From: a virus
Length of the DNA: 45,912 nucleotides
Strand: one strand, 5' to 3'
IMG/VR virus record: IMGVR_UViG_3300032085_001567
Location: 1 to 45,912 of that record
Below, piece by piece: positions 1 to 8,204 of this stretch. Within the stretch, counting starts at the first letter, position 1. Every line of letters starts with the position of its first letter. Under the pieces are notes generated by a model, which saw only the letters and a program-made list of their open reading frames with translations, was not told the origin of the DNA and searched no databases. The position numbers and the translations under genes were made by a program.

Positions 1-263
1 TGCGCGAGGTTGACGAGATGATCGCCACGGTCAGCGAATGCCTCCCTGGCGGCTATCGTGACCGGTGCGAGTGCGGTGCGGCCATAGGCAATGACGATCC
101 CGTATTCGCCGACGACGATGGTGATCTGGCTTGCCAGATATGCGCCACCCCGACGCCCAAGCCGCTTCGTGGCCACACCCGGGCCCAAGCCGAGGCCCGC
201 GAGATCATCGCCGATGACGGCATCGTCCTGAAATCCCCCAACCAGGAAAGCGAACACGCATGA
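1..263 (+). CDS. Hypothetical Cys-rich protein, 3' part (joins 45698-45912)
   Basis: This is the continuation of the gene that starts at 45698. Because the first and last 91 bases are identical, the two pieces join in frame to give a protein of about 128 residues. The part here contains a C-x-C-G pair followed about 20 residues later by C-x-x-C (CECG ... CQIC), a spacing that suggests a small zinc-binding module. The C-terminal third is Ala/Arg/Glu-rich. Its stop overlaps the start of the next gene (ATGA at 260), indicating translational coupling. No family was recognised. An internal ATG at 18 exists, but the open frame continues upstream across the join. Confidence 0.7.
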   Translation, partial: REVDEMIATVSECLPGGYRDRCECGAAIGNDDPVFADDDGDLACQICATPTPKPLRGHTRAQAEAREIIADDGIVLKSPNQESEHA

Positions 264-718
264 GCACCGCCAAGAAAGCCGAAGGCTACAAGTCGAACAC
301 GTACAACGACGAGGACATGGCAGCCGTCATCGCCGAGATCGAGGAAATGCGCGAGGAGAAGGCCGACATCATGGCCACGGCGCGCGGCAAGGCCATGAAC
401 GTCACGAAGCGGGAAAAGAACCGCATCAAGATGGCCAAGCAGGAACTGGGCATTCCCTCCGATATCCTCACCACGCTGCTCAAACAGCGTGAGCTTGAGC
501 GCAAGATGGAACGGCTGGCCGAGGGCGTGTCTGACGACATGATCGAGGTCTACGAGGACGCGGCCAAGAGCTTCGGCCTGTTTGCCGATACCCCATTGGG
601 CGAGGCCGCTGTTGCCGCTGCCCAGAAAGCCGCAGCGCAAAGCCGTGAGGCCCATGAAGCCGAACAGGCAGAGGGACAGGCCGCGCTCGATGAACTCGCC
701 AAGGGTGCGGTTCACTGA
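260..718 (+). CDS. Helical hypothetical protein, possibly GapR-like
   Basis: The 152-residue protein is almost entirely charged and helical. Residues about 20-60 form a Glu/Lys-rich segment resembling a coiled coil, and residues about 85-110 have a conserved-looking helical block (DDMIEVYEDAAKSFGLF). The layout vaguely resembles the alphaproteobacterial GapR/DUF2312 DNA-binding family, but I see no diagnostic motif, so this is only a suggestion. It starts inside the stop of the previous gene, and its own stop overlaps the RuvC-like gene, so it belongs to the replication operon. An accessory DNA-binding role would fit that context. Confidence 0.7.
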   Translation: MSTAKKAEGYKSNTYNDEDMAAVIAEIEEMREEKADIMATARGKAMNVTKREKNRIKMAKQELGIPSDILTTLLKQRELERKMERLAEGVSDDMIEVYEDAAKSFGLFADTPLGEAAVAAAQKAAAQSREAHEAEQAEGQAALDELAKGAVH

Positions 719-1260
719 TGCATTCAATCCTCGCCCTCGACCTCAGCAAGACGAGCACGGGCTTTGCCTTCGGGCGACCCGATGGTCGCCCCGCAACCGG
801 CTCCAAGAGCTTCGGCACGCCGCAGCACGAAGACCATGAAGTCGGGGCGAAGGCTCTAACCTGGCTATCGAACCAGATCGCTGTGATGCAACCCGATATC
901 GTTGCGATCGAGGCGGCATGGGAAGGCAACGGCCAGCATTCGGCGCACACATCGTCATTGCTGCTCGGGCTGCAGTTCCTCGTGCAGACCGTGGCGTTCA
1001 TCAAGACAGGTCGCCGGCCAATCCTCGTGAAGGTTGGCGCAGCCCGCAAGACCCTTACCGGACGCGGATCATACCCTAAAGGCGAAGCAAAGCCCGCTGT
1101 GCAGGCGGAATGCCTTCGCCGGGGGTGGATGGATACGGACACGCTTCAAGCCGATGCTGCAGACGCTCTGGCCGTCTGGTGCCACGTCGCAGCCGAGCAG
1201 AACCCCCAACTCAAATACGCCGAGGCCATCAAGGCCCGCCCGGCGCTTATGGAGGCGTAG
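718..1260 (+). CDS. RuvC-like Holliday junction resolvase
   Basis: The 180-residue protein has an RNase H-like fold signature. A first strand, LALDLSKTSTG, carries Asp8. A second acidic strand, DIVAIE, ends in Glu65. A C-terminal helix, ADAADALAVW, carries Asp146 and Asp149. This D/E/D/D pattern and the length fit phage RuvC-type crossover junction endonucleases, which resolve branched DNA made during replication and recombination so that packaging can proceed. It sits directly before the methyltransferase and upstream of the primase-helicase. The start follows the previous gene by an ATGATG overlap. The family is fairly secure; the exact substrate is inferred. Confidence 0.8.
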   Translation: MHSILALDLSKTSTGFAFGRPDGRPATGSKSFGTPQHEDHEVGAKALTWLSNQIAVMQPDIVAIEAAWEGNGQHSAHTSSLLLGLQFLVQTVAFIKTGRRPILVKVGAARKTLTGRGSYPKGEAKPAVQAECLRRGWMDTDTLQADAADALAVWCHVAAEQNPQLKYAEAIKARPALMEA

Positions 1261-1263
1261 CCC

Positions 1264-2115
1264 ATGGCGAAGCTCACCAAAGCCCAGGCCAAGGCCCATG
1301 ATCAAGCGTGTGAGCTTCTGAAAAAGGATTGGCTCAATCACGACGAGCGCCTGTTCGTCATCGACAATTGGCAGGAGAGCGCGACCCACATCAATAGCTC
1401 TGCGGGCGCATTCTTCACCCCGATCGAGCTTGCGCGGCACCACGCTATTGAGCTGCAGCAATTGAGCGGGCGCGTGATCGACCTTTGCGCCGGTATCGGA
1501 TCTTTGTCCTTCGCTCTCTGGGAGCAGTCCTACTACCAACGCGAGAGCCTTGAGATCGTCTGCGTCGAGATCAACCCGGCCTATTCCGAGGTGGGCAAGA
1601 AGCTCCTGCCCGAAGCGACATGGATCGTCGGAGATGTGTTCGATGTCCTGGACATGGGCCTTGGTCGCTTCCATGCCGCGATCAGCAATCCCCCTTTCGG
1701 CGCCATCAAGCGCAGCAAGAACGCGCCGCGATACACGGGCAGCGCCTTCGAGTTCCACGTCATCGATATTGCAGCGCACATGGCCGACTTTGGCGTGTTC
1801 ATCTTGCCCCAGATGTCGGCGGGCTTCGAGTTCAGCGGCAAGCCCTGCTATCGGCGCCAAGAGAGCGGCAAGGCGTTCGATTTTCAGCAAAAGACTGGCC
1901 TGCATTTCGAGGCTGGCTGTGGCGTCGATACCGCCATGTTCAAGGATCAATGGCGCGGCGTCTCGCCCATTTGCGAGATCGTGTGCGTCGATTTCGATCA
2001 AGACGACGTCCAAGAGCCTGCCCAGCCCGTAGCGCCCGCCGTCGAGCGCAAGGCAGAGCCCGGCCAGCCATCAACCGGAGAATCCCAGCTATCGCTTTTC
2101 GGAGATGCAGCATGA
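1264..2115 (+). CDS. N6-adenine DNA methyltransferase with C-terminal clamp motif
   Basis: The 283-residue protein carries a GAFFTP segment (48-53), the SAM-binding motif I DLCAGIG (73-79), an acidic motif II strand (VCVEIN) and the catalytic motif IV NPPF (142-145). This identifies a gamma-type N6-adenine methyltransferase, related in layout to HsdM or TaqI-like enzymes rather than the CcrM class, which has DPPY. No restriction partner is adjacent, so it is probably an orphan enzyme protecting or marking phage DNA. The last residues read QLSLFGDAA; QLSLF matches the bacterial beta sliding clamp consensus QL[SD]LF. Recruitment to replicating DNA is therefore a reasonable inference. The target sequence cannot be read from the protein. 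Confidence 0.85.
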   Translation: MAKLTKAQAKAHDQACELLKKDWLNHDERLFVIDNWQESATHINSSAGAFFTPIELARHHAIELQQLSGRVIDLCAGIGSLSFALWEQSYYQRESLEIVCVEINPAYSEVGKKLLPEATWIVGDVFDVLDMGLGRFHAAISNPPFGAIKRSKNAPRYTGSAFEFHVIDIAAHMADFGVFILPQMSAGFEFSGKPCYRRQESGKAFDFQQKTGLHFEAGCGVDTAMFKDQWRGVSPICEIVCVDFDQDDVQEPAQPVAPAVERKAEPGQPSTGESQLSLFGDAA

Positions 2116-2489
2116 GCCAGTGCAACGAGATCGGCGTCTATGAGCCCGACGAGCGGCTATCCCTCTCGCGCCCTGTGAAGAACTGGCGGGGCGGACCTCT
2201 TGGCGAAATCCGCCTCGCCAATCTCGGCACCCACTGGATTTGGGCAACGTCATTCCAGTTGTGGAGCGGAGACTGCTGGGGAAGTTCGTCGCCGCTGATG
2301 GACGTGGATCACACGCCCCACACCAATCACCGCGCCCCGACGCGGGAGACAGCCATAGAAGCCGCCAGTGCCCGTCTTCGCAAGAGCCTGTCCGATCGCG
2401 CCACGTCCTGCCGTGACGCCCGCGCTGTTATCGAATGGCTCGACACGCTTGTTCCCGATCAACTCGACCTGTTTGGAGCCGCAGCATGA
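2112..2489 (+). CDS. Phage hypothetical protein with C-terminal QLDLF clamp motif
   Basis: I chose the ATG at 2112, which overlaps the methyltransferase stop (ATGA), rather than the much longer open frame upstream that shadows the methyltransferase. The 125-residue product is Trp-rich in its first half and has a helical block (TRETAIEAASARLR) in its second. The C-terminus is QLDLFGAAA, nearly the same tail as the preceding methyltransferase. QLDLF is an exact match to the beta-clamp consensus. The function of the main domain is unknown; small phage proteins with this Trp-rich layout are usually annotated as hypothetical. Association with the replication clamp is inferred from the motif alone. 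Confidence 0.75.
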   Translation: MSQCNEIGVYEPDERLSLSRPVKNWRGGPLGEIRLANLGTHWIWATSFQLWSGDCWGSSSPLMDVDHTPHTNHRAPTRETAIEAASARLRKSLSDRATSCRDARAVIEWLDTLVPDQLDLFGAAA

Positions 2490-3433
2490 CCATCGACATC
2501 ATAGAGGCCGCAAAGGCCGATCGTCAGACCAAGCTCGACCAGATCCTCGCGCTCAAGCTCGACGTGATCGAGATAGACCAGTTCATCGCCAAGGCCCGCT
2601 CATATGCGGGAGATGGCGAAACCGAACCGCAGCCGCCAGTAGCTCCTGATCAGCTTGCAGAGGTGAATACGGTTGCGCAGGGGGGTGATAGAGAGCCGAT
2701 CGCGGCTGGTGCATCCCCCGAACCCATCACCACCATTACCCAGCCCGCCACGAAATACGAACGCGTCCTTGAAGCGCTGCGCAAGAACCCGAAGGCCAAT
2801 GCACGAGCGCTGGCGACCATTTCTGGATGCACGATCTCGACGGCAAAGGTTTATCTTTTGAAGGCGCGGGGCGAGATCGCGGACGAACGGGCTCATGCGG
2901 CGCCGGAGTCTGCCACGCCTGCTACTAAGACGAAGAAACAGATGATCTTTGACGCCCATCAGGGACACCCCGACTGGTGGGCAGAAAAGATTGCCGACGA
3001 AACCGGCATCGCTCTTGCGACGGTGCGCAGCTATGCGAGCGGGTTTAAGCTCAAGCTCCCGCCCAAACCATCGGGAGGGCAGAGCAAGGCCACGAAGGCA
3101 ATCCTGGCCACAGGGAAGCCGCAGGAGGCCAAAAAGCCGGTTGTGCAGGCAGTAGAGGCTAAAGAGCCAGAAACCCGCCCCACGATCCCCAATGAGCCGA
3201 TACGACCCGTACACAACGTGGTTCGTCAGCGGCCCAAGGGAACCATGTTCCGGCTGAGAAACGAGGATGGGCTTTTCCTCCATTGCGACCTGAACGCGAT
3301 GATCCGCAAAGGTCTGCGGTTTGTGGGCAAGCACGAATACCCATGGGAGGGGAGCGAGCGCCAGCTCTTGGCGGTCCGCAAGATGCTCCCGGCAACGATC
3401 GATCTGCGCGAGGAGGTAATCACCAATGGCTAG
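2486..3433 (+). CDS. DNA-binding protein with two HTH-like segments
   Basis: The start at 2486 overlaps the previous stop. The product has 315 residues. Two separate helix-turn-helix-like blocks can be seen, one near residues 90-130 (KANARALATISGCTISTAKVYL) and one near 155-190 (EKIADETGIALATVRSYAS). They are joined by Ala/Pro/Lys-rich linkers, and a compact C-terminal domain follows from about residue 245. The layout suggests a sequence-specific DNA-binding protein of the replication operon, possibly an origin-binding or regulatory protein. I do not recognise the family. It is followed, with overlap, by the GcrA homologue. Confidence 0.7.
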   Translation: MTIDIIEAAKADRQTKLDQILALKLDVIEIDQFIAKARSYAGDGETEPQPPVAPDQLAEVNTVAQGGDREPIAAGASPEPITTITQPATKYERVLEALRKNPKANARALATISGCTISTAKVYLLKARGEIADERAHAAPESATPATKTKKQMIFDAHQGHPDWWAEKIADETGIALATVRSYASGFKLKLPPKPSGGQSKATKAILATGKPQEAKKPVVQAVEAKEPETRPTIPNEPIRPVHNVVRQRPKGTMFRLRNEDGLFLHCDLNAMIRKGLRFVGKHEYPWEGSERQLLAVRKMLPATIDLREEVITNG

Positions 3434-3869
3434 GCCGTGGACACAGGCGCAGCAAGACGAAGCCGCCGATCTTTATCGCAAGGGCTACAGTTCATCTCAG
3501 ATCGCGGGACAGATCGGGCGCACCCGAAACAGCGTCATCGGTCGCCTGAGCCGCGACGGGGTCATGGGCAACGCCAACAAGGCCCGTCGGACCAACCGCC
3601 AATCGGCAATGAAGGCAGAGCGCACCCACACCAGGCAGACCAGCAGCCCTTTGCGCGCCAACCCGGATTCGGACGGGGTGAAGCTCCTCGCCGCCAATGT
3701 CTGGAAGCCGCTCCCCGGAACGAACCCCGTTCCTCTCGAACAGGTCGATGGCTGCCGCTGGCCTTTGGGCGAGACCAGGGATGACACGTTTTGCATGTGC
3801 AACGCGCCCAAGGTCGAAGGCTCGAGCTATTGCCCCACGCACAAACGAGCTTCGGAGCCGCGCCTATGA
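3426..3869 (+). CDS. GcrA-family cell cycle regulator homologue
   Basis: The N-terminal block (residues 5-45: SSSQIAGQIGRTRNSVIGR) matches the GcrA helix-turn-helix pattern. The C-terminal block has GCRWPLG followed by Cys110, Cys123, Cys125, Cys136 and His139, matching the C-terminal sigma-interacting, metal-site-like region of GcrA. Host GcrA binds RNA polymerase holoenzyme and activates promoters containing methylated GANTC. At 147 residues with both ends conserved, the phage copy looks intact. It probably redirects host RNA polymerase or tunes phage promoters (inference). Its neighbourhood, close to a phage adenine methyltransferase, is suggestive, although that enzyme is not of the CcrM class. 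Confidence 0.85.
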   Translation: MARPWTQAQQDEAADLYRKGYSSSQIAGQIGRTRNSVIGRLSRDGVMGNANKARRTNRQSAMKAERTHTRQTSSPLRANPDSDGVKLLAANVWKPLPGTNPVPLEQVDGCRWPLGETRDDTFCMCNAPKVEGSSYCPTHKRASEPRL

Positions 3870-4051
3870 TCGAAGCCGTCACCAAACCCCGCGACATGAA
3901 GCGCGCAATCCGTCGCGCCATTCACCGCATCGAGCGCCAGATGGACGAGTGCAATCGGTATCGGCCCGATCCCGTGCTGGAGCAAGAGGTCGAGGACCTG
4001 CGCGAAACCCTCTCGTTTATCGACCGCCATTCTGTCGAGGCAACGGCGTGA
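3866..4051 (+). CDS. Small helical hypothetical protein
   Basis: A 61-residue protein starting at the ATG that overlaps the gcrA-like stop (ATGA). It is basic at the N-terminus and acidic toward the C-terminus, and is predicted from composition to be helical throughout. There are no cysteines and no membrane segment. Start/stop overlaps on both sides and the consistent operon frame support it as a real gene. Function unknown. Confidence 0.6.
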   Translation: MIEAVTKPRDMKRAIRRAIHRIERQMDECNRYRPDPVLEQEVEDLRETLSFIDRHSVEATA

Positions 4052-4266
4052 GCAATGACGTGCCCACACATTGGAAGGTGAGAGCCTTGCGCCGACATAT
4101 CAAGTCCTGTGAGGACGCGGTGTGGTTTCAGGAGCGTCATGGCGACTTCAAGAGCCATGAGGCGGCCAAGGCATTGCTGCGGACGTTCAAGGCCATCCTT
4201 GCTGATTACGAGGCCCAGAAGATCGAGGAAGGTCTTCAGGGGCACAGGAGGGCGGCAAATGGCTGA
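4048..4266 (+). CDS. Small hypothetical protein with GTG start
   Basis: The reading frame is best started at the GTG at 4048, which overlaps the previous stop (GTGA), giving a 72-residue basic helical protein. The longer open frame upstream is a shadow of the GcrA-like gene. Its end overlaps the primase-helicase start at 4259. The run of one-base and four-base overlaps here argues for translational coupling. No domain was recognised. Confidence 0.6.
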   Translation: MSNDVPTHWKVRALRRHIKSCEDAVWFQERHGDFKSHEAAKALLRTFKAILADYEAQKIEEGLQGHRRAANG

Positions 4267-6613
4267 GCGCTTCACCGATGCCTATCTGGACGAACTGCGC
4301 TCCGCCCTGCCGATCACGCGCCTTGTCGGCGAATACGTCACGTATGAGGCAGGGAAGGGCCGCGAGGGCGATCAGTGGGCGTGTTGCCCGTTCCACGGCG
4401 AAAGCACGCCCAGCTTCCACGCCACCGACGACAAGCAGTCCTATCATTGCTTTGGGTGCGGCGTATCTGGCGATCACTTCAAGTTCCTGATCGAAAGCCA
4501 GGGCATGACGTTCCCCGACGCGGTCAAGACCGTCGCCGAGCTTGCGGGCATTCCATTGCCAGAGGGCGTCGATAACACTAAGGGGCCGGCGCGGGCACCG
4601 GAACACCCCAGAGCAGAGAAAGCGCCGCCACAGCCTTCCGCTGTGCGCGAGAAGCGTGTTCTGGTCGAAGCCTACCCCTACACCGACAATGACGGCGGGA
4701 TGCTTTATGAGGTTTGCCGCATCCAGATCAGGATGCCGGATGGCTCCTGGGCGCGGACCAAGGACGGCAAGGGCACATGGAAAGATTTCCGGCAGCGCCG
4801 CCCTTCCGGTTTACCTGATGGGTCAAAGGTGTGGGGATTGCGCGAGGGCGAATATATCCGCCCCGGGCCCGGCAAGGATTGGTCGCCGTGGGACCAGCGC
4901 AAAGCTGATGAATGGCCCGACCATGAAAGCCGGTGGTTTGAGGGCGTGGACCACACGATCTATCGTCATCCCGAGGTAGAGATTGCCATAGCCGAGGGGC
5001 GCCCGGTGATTATCACCGAAGGCGAAAAGGACGCCGAGACAGTCGAGGCCCTTGGCTTCACCGGCACCACGAACAGTTCTGGCTCCAAGCACTGGAATGA
5101 TACACATGCGGCTTGCTTCAAGGGCGCCGACGTCATCATTGCTCTGGACAATGACGTGGCCGGGGATCGCTCCGAAAAGATCGCCCGATCGCTGAAGGGC
5201 CTCGCCCGTCGAATCCGGGTTCTTGACTTTGCCAAGATCATCGAGGGCTTCCCCGAAAAGGGCGACATCACCGATTGGGTTGAGAAGTTCGGCGGCACCA
5301 CAAATGAGCTGGAAAAAATTATCGTGGGGTTGCCGGACTGGCGCCCACAAAAGCCGGTAGGATTCGGCGGCCGCGCCTTTTCAGACATTTCCGACAAGCC
5401 GATCGAGTATGACTGGCTGATCAAGAACCTTGTCGAGCGCAACGGTGTCGTGATCCTGGCCGGCGAAAAACAGGCGGGCAAGACCTTCGCCGCTCTCGAT
5501 ATGGGCATGAAGGTGGCCAGAGGGCTCCCCTACGGTGGAAAGAAGACCCGGCAGGGCGTCGTGATCCATCTGGCCATTGAGGACGGCAGGGGCGTCCGTA
5601 TGCGGGCCGAGGGGTATCGCCGGTTCAACGACATCAGCCCCGATCAGGACATTCCCTACATCGTCATGGACCGCGAATTCTCGCTGATGAGCGACGACGC
5701 GGTGAACAAGCTGATCCAGATCGCGCGGGAATGGGCCGAGTATTACGGCCTGCCCGTAGAACTGATCATCATCGACACATGGTCGGTCGCCACTGAAGGG
5801 CTCAACGAGATCGACGGGGCCGAGGTCGGCAAGGTGCTGGCCCGCATAAACCGGCTCAAGGACGAGACAGGCGCCACGATCTGCCTTGTCCACCACATGA
5901 ACGCATCGGGCTCAAGGGTTCGCGGCCACACCTCGATCGAGGCCAACGTGTCGAACGTGATCGAGATCAAGCCCGCCATGACCATCCCTGACAATCGCCG
6001 GGATCAACCCCGGCCAATCCTCGATGCCCAAGGGCGGCACGTCCGCTATGTCACGCTGACCAAGAACAAGAACGGGCTCAACAATATCAAGTGGAAGCTC
6101 TCGCTCGAGGTGGTGCATCTGGGCATAGACACAGACGGGGATGCGATCACCACTTGCGTGTGCGTTCCCGTAGCCAGAAATGAGGCGCAGCCGCCGAAAG
6201 AGCGCCGGTCGCTGTCTCCGGACCAAAGGCTGGTTTACGACGCTCTCATGGCCGCTCTGGAGGACAAGGGCACCGATATGCCGGCCGGGGTCAGGGCAGG
6301 GCCGCAGGTCAAGCGCGCCGTGTCGCAACCCGATTTCGTAGCCTATGTCCGCAAGCAGATGAACTTCACCGCGCCAGAGGATGAGATCGAGGCCCGGAAC
6401 AAGGAACTCGGCGCCTTCCTCAAGCGCACCACCATCAGTCTCATCAATGCCGGGTACATGGGCAGGGACAACGACAAGAAGGTGGTCTGGAGCCTCGGCC
6501 GGCAGGTGCAAGAGCCTGAGCCGCCACGAGACGATCCAGAACCGCCCCCGTCACTCCCCGATGATGTGAAACGCGAAATGGAGGGCACGCCCAATGACGA
6601 ACCGCCCTTCTGA
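4259..6613 (+). CDS. CHC2 zinc-finger primase / RecA-like helicase fusion
   Basis: I start this at 4259 (MAERFTDAYL), giving 784 residues. Residues 40-70 contain a CHC2 primase zinc site (Cys43, His46, Cys64, Cys67). A Toprim-type domain follows near 250-300, with EGEKDAE and the acidic DND motif. A P-loop ATPase domain then shows Walker A GEKQAGKT near 400 and Walker B LIIIDT near 500, as in AAA_25/RepA-type helicases. The protein should prime and unwind phage DNA at the fork, like T7 gp4 or P4 alpha in principle. The Pro-rich acidic C-terminus could be a contact tail. Its end overlaps the next gene by 20 bases. Confidence 0.9.
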   Translation: MAERFTDAYLDELRSALPITRLVGEYVTYEAGKGREGDQWACCPFHGESTPSFHATDDKQSYHCFGCGVSGDHFKFLIESQGMTFPDAVKTVAELAGIPLPEGVDNTKGPARAPEHPRAEKAPPQPSAVREKRVLVEAYPYTDNDGGMLYEVCRIQIRMPDGSWARTKDGKGTWKDFRQRRPSGLPDGSKVWGLREGEYIRPGPGKDWSPWDQRKADEWPDHESRWFEGVDHTIYRHPEVEIAIAEGRPVIITEGEKDAETVEALGFTGTTNSSGSKHWNDTHAACFKGADVIIALDNDVAGDRSEKIARSLKGLARRIRVLDFAKIIEGFPEKGDITDWVEKFGGTTNELEKIIVGLPDWRPQKPVGFGGRAFSDISDKPIEYDWLIKNLVERNGVVILAGEKQAGKTFAALDMGMKVARGLPYGGKKTRQGVVIHLAIEDGRGVRMRAEGYRRFNDISPDQDIPYIVMDREFSLMSDDAVNKLIQIAREWAEYYGLPVELIIIDTWSVATEGLNEIDGAEVGKVLARINRLKDETGATICLVHHMNASGSRVRGHTSIEANVSNVIEIKPAMTIPDNRRDQPRPILDAQGRHVRYVTLTKNKNGLNNIKWKLSLEVVHLGIDTDGDAITTCVCVPVARNEAQPPKERRSLSPDQRLVYDALMAALEDKGTDMPAGVRAGPQVKRAVSQPDFVAYVRKQMNFTAPEDEIEARNKELGAFLKRTTISLINAGYMGRDNDKKVVWSLGRQVQEPEPPRDDPEPPPSLPDDVKREMEGTPNDEPPF

Positions 6614-6986
6614 GGAACAGCTTCACATGTTCGGCGGCGAGCCGGAAAGGCTTGGGCACCCGCTTTTCACGGAACGCTGGAACAACCGCAAAGCCTTCTG
6701 GATCGGCGTGCATGTCGGCCACGGCCTGTCTGCCCCTGCGATCGAGAAAGCCCTTGGCGAGCAGGACACGGCCAATACCATCGCCCATATGGTCAACTTC
6801 TGGGGCTACAGGCTCGATGGTGATCAGCATACCCACGCAAAGCTGCGCATTCCGCTTTCGGCGAAGCACCGGACGCTGCATGCGAGTGAGGCACTGGCAC
6901 GGGACATGACACTGCCGGAGCTGTGCCAGCAGATACTCGAAAATGTCGCGAGAGACGATCTATGGAAGGCGGTAATCGACCAATGA
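6594..6986 (+). CDS. Hypothetical protein, clamp-like motif plus GcrA-like HTH
   Basis: A 130-residue product whose start lies inside the primase-helicase gene (20-base overlap). Near the N-terminus it carries QLHMF (residues 9-13), a degenerate version of the beta-clamp motif seen in two upstream genes. Residues about 30-65 contain a helix-turn-helix-like stretch (GHGLSAPAIEKALGEQDTAN) with the same spacing as the GcrA DNA-binding helix. The remainder is unrecognised. A DNA-associated role in the replication operon is plausible but inferred. Confidence 0.65.
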   Translation: MTNRPSEEQLHMFGGEPERLGHPLFTERWNNRKAFWIGVHVGHGLSAPAIEKALGEQDTANTIAHMVNFWGYRLDGDQHTHAKLRIPLSAKHRTLHASEALARDMTLPELCQQILENVARDDLWKAVIDQ

Positions 6987-7495
6987 CCACCAACACCCTC
7001 GACCGCCCCAAGACTCGCCAGTGGGACGCCAAGAGCGTCAGAGATGCACTGGCACAAGCCTTCCGCGTCCTAAACGCAACAACCGGCCCCGTGGGTCACA
7101 AGCGTCTTAAGGCGGCTATGCCCGATTATGAATACAGCAAGGCGGACATTCAGGAGCAAAAGCTGATGGAGGTCGAGGCGCAAAGGAAGGGTGAAACAAC
7201 CGTCCGCAAGCGCCTCCTGGCGCGGATCAAGCCTAACAGCCATGAAATCAGCAGATCCGACCTCGTGCTGTTTGGCAAGGGCGATCAAAAGGCATGGCTC
7301 AAGCTGGTGAGCGCATACCCCGACCATCGCCGCATTCTCATTGCCGCCGCCAAGGGACAGGCGAGAGGCCTCAGCGGGCGAAAGGTAGCGGAGCGGCTTG
7401 GGATGCCCTTGGCGACATTCCAACGCCACAGGGACTTCGCTGCGGGCCTAATCGCCAAGCACCTCAACGAGCGCGAGATTGAAGCATGGCGCTGA
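6983..7495 (+). CDS. HTH-containing hypothetical protein
   Basis: The start at 6983 overlaps the previous stop (ATGA); the longer frame upstream is a shadow. The 170-residue protein is basic, and its last 60 residues hold a helix-turn-helix-like stretch (GLSGRKVAERLGMPLATFQR) with an adjacent recognition-type helix. The N-terminal half is charged and unrecognised. Being near the end of the replication operon, it could be a late-gene regulator (inference). It overlaps the next gene by 10 bases. Confidence 0.65.
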   Translation: MTTNTLDRPKTRQWDAKSVRDALAQAFRVLNATTGPVGHKRLKAAMPDYEYSKADIQEQKLMEVEAQRKGETTVRKRLLARIKPNSHEISRSDLVLFGKGDQKAWLKLVSAYPDHRRILIAAAKGQARGLSGRKVAERLGMPLATFQRHRDFAAGLIAKHLNEREIEAWR

Positions 7496-7836
7496 CGGCG
7501 CACGAAAAGAAGATTGTCATACTGATCCGTTTGCGCGATGGTGACAGGATCGTGAGGCAGAGGCCAAGCGAGTGCGGGACTTTCCCCGATGCGGCATGGA
7601 CGCTAAAGGGGCCACAAGCCAAGGTCTGGCTGAGCACGCTGAAATGGCTTGAGCGCCATGGCATGATCGCCGAGAGTATCCAGCCCGCATCCCGTGAAGA
7701 ACGCGACGGCTCCAAGATGACAGATGAGCGGATGCGCATTTATTACCAGCGTGAGCTTCGGCATCGGATCTACGCAATCACCGAAAAAGGACGCAAGTGG
7801 CTTGATACAGTGCCTTGGTATCAACCGGTGACATAA
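7486..7836 (+). CDS. Hypothetical protein, possible winged-helix fold
   Basis: A 116-residue protein, the last of the contiguous early rightward operon. Two hydrophobic helices near residues 42-60 (AKVWLSTLKWLERHGMI) and a C-terminal RIYAITEKGRKWL stretch resemble the end of winged-helix transcriptional regulators, where ITEKGRKW matches the pattern before the wing. DNA binding is a guess from this pattern only. The 10-base overlap with the previous gene supports the start. Confidence 0.55.
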   Translation: MALTAHEKKIVILIRLRDGDRIVRQRPSECGTFPDAAWTLKGPQAKVWLSTLKWLERHGMIAESIQPASREERDGSKMTDERMRIYYQRELRHRIYAITEKGRKWLDTVPWYQPVT

Positions 7837-7953
7837 ACCCAATTGGACTTAGTGGGTCAAAATCAGCGATATAACGCGTGTTCTTGATAGGCTGGACGAA
7901 CTGTCGGCCAATCACCAGACTGGAAAGTCTATCCCACATCGAAAGGACTGCCC
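7837..7953. other. Short spacer with possible promoter -10 element
   Basis: No gene is visible here. A near-consensus -10 hexamer, TATAAC, lies at 7870-7875, but no convincing -35 is found 16-18 bases upstream. If it is a promoter it would need an activator, as phage late promoters often do. The small gene at 7954 has a good Shine-Dalgarno sequence (AAAGGA) just before its ATG. Confidence 0.25.
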
Positions 7954-8184
7954 ATGCGACGTTCATACTTCGCCGTGTTCCTTGCTGCCATCGTGTCGCT
8001 CTTTGCGGCTGTGCTGCGCATCCCCTTCATCGATCACCGCACCCACCTCGATCTGCAGGGCGCCGCTGTCGATGCCAAGTCGCCGACCATGCTTAAGCGC
8101 GCCAAGGCATTCGTGTCCCGCGCCTTCGCCCATGACCGGTATTCCGGCGGCCGCTTCGACCTGGTGCGAAGTACCATCGCCTGA
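7954..8184 (+). CDS. Small protein with N-terminal membrane or signal segment
   Basis: A 76-residue protein with residues 5-25 hydrophobic (YFAVFLAAIVSLFAAVL) after an Arg-Arg start, which fits a signal peptide or single membrane anchor. The remainder is basic and short. A clear Shine-Dalgarno (AAAGGA) precedes the ATG. It lies alone between the replication and packaging modules, inside the inverted repeat pair. No family was recognised; it could be a moron or a small envelope-acting protein. Confidence 0.5.
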   Translation: MRRSYFAVFLAAIVSLFAAVLRIPFIDHRTHLDLQGAAVDAKSPTMLKRAKAFVSRAFAHDRYSGGRFDLVRSTIA

Positions 8185-8204
8185 CAGCTTAGATTGAATA
8201 TCAA

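Noticed and set aside
1-91. Natural direct terminal repeat of the virion
   Set aside because: The repeat lies inside a gene that reads across it in frame, and its length is typical of an assembler overlap. With an HK97-type terminase, circular permutation or cohesive ends are more likely.
1069-2013. A 314-codon minus-strand frame opposite the methyltransferase
   Set aside because: The plus-strand frame holds SAM and catalytic motifs; the antisense product has none.
1264-2115. CcrM-type GANTC methyltransferase to pair with the GcrA homologue
   Set aside because: The catalytic motif is NPPF with motif I before it, which is the gamma order, unlike CcrM (DPPY, beta class). GANTC specificity cannot be claimed.
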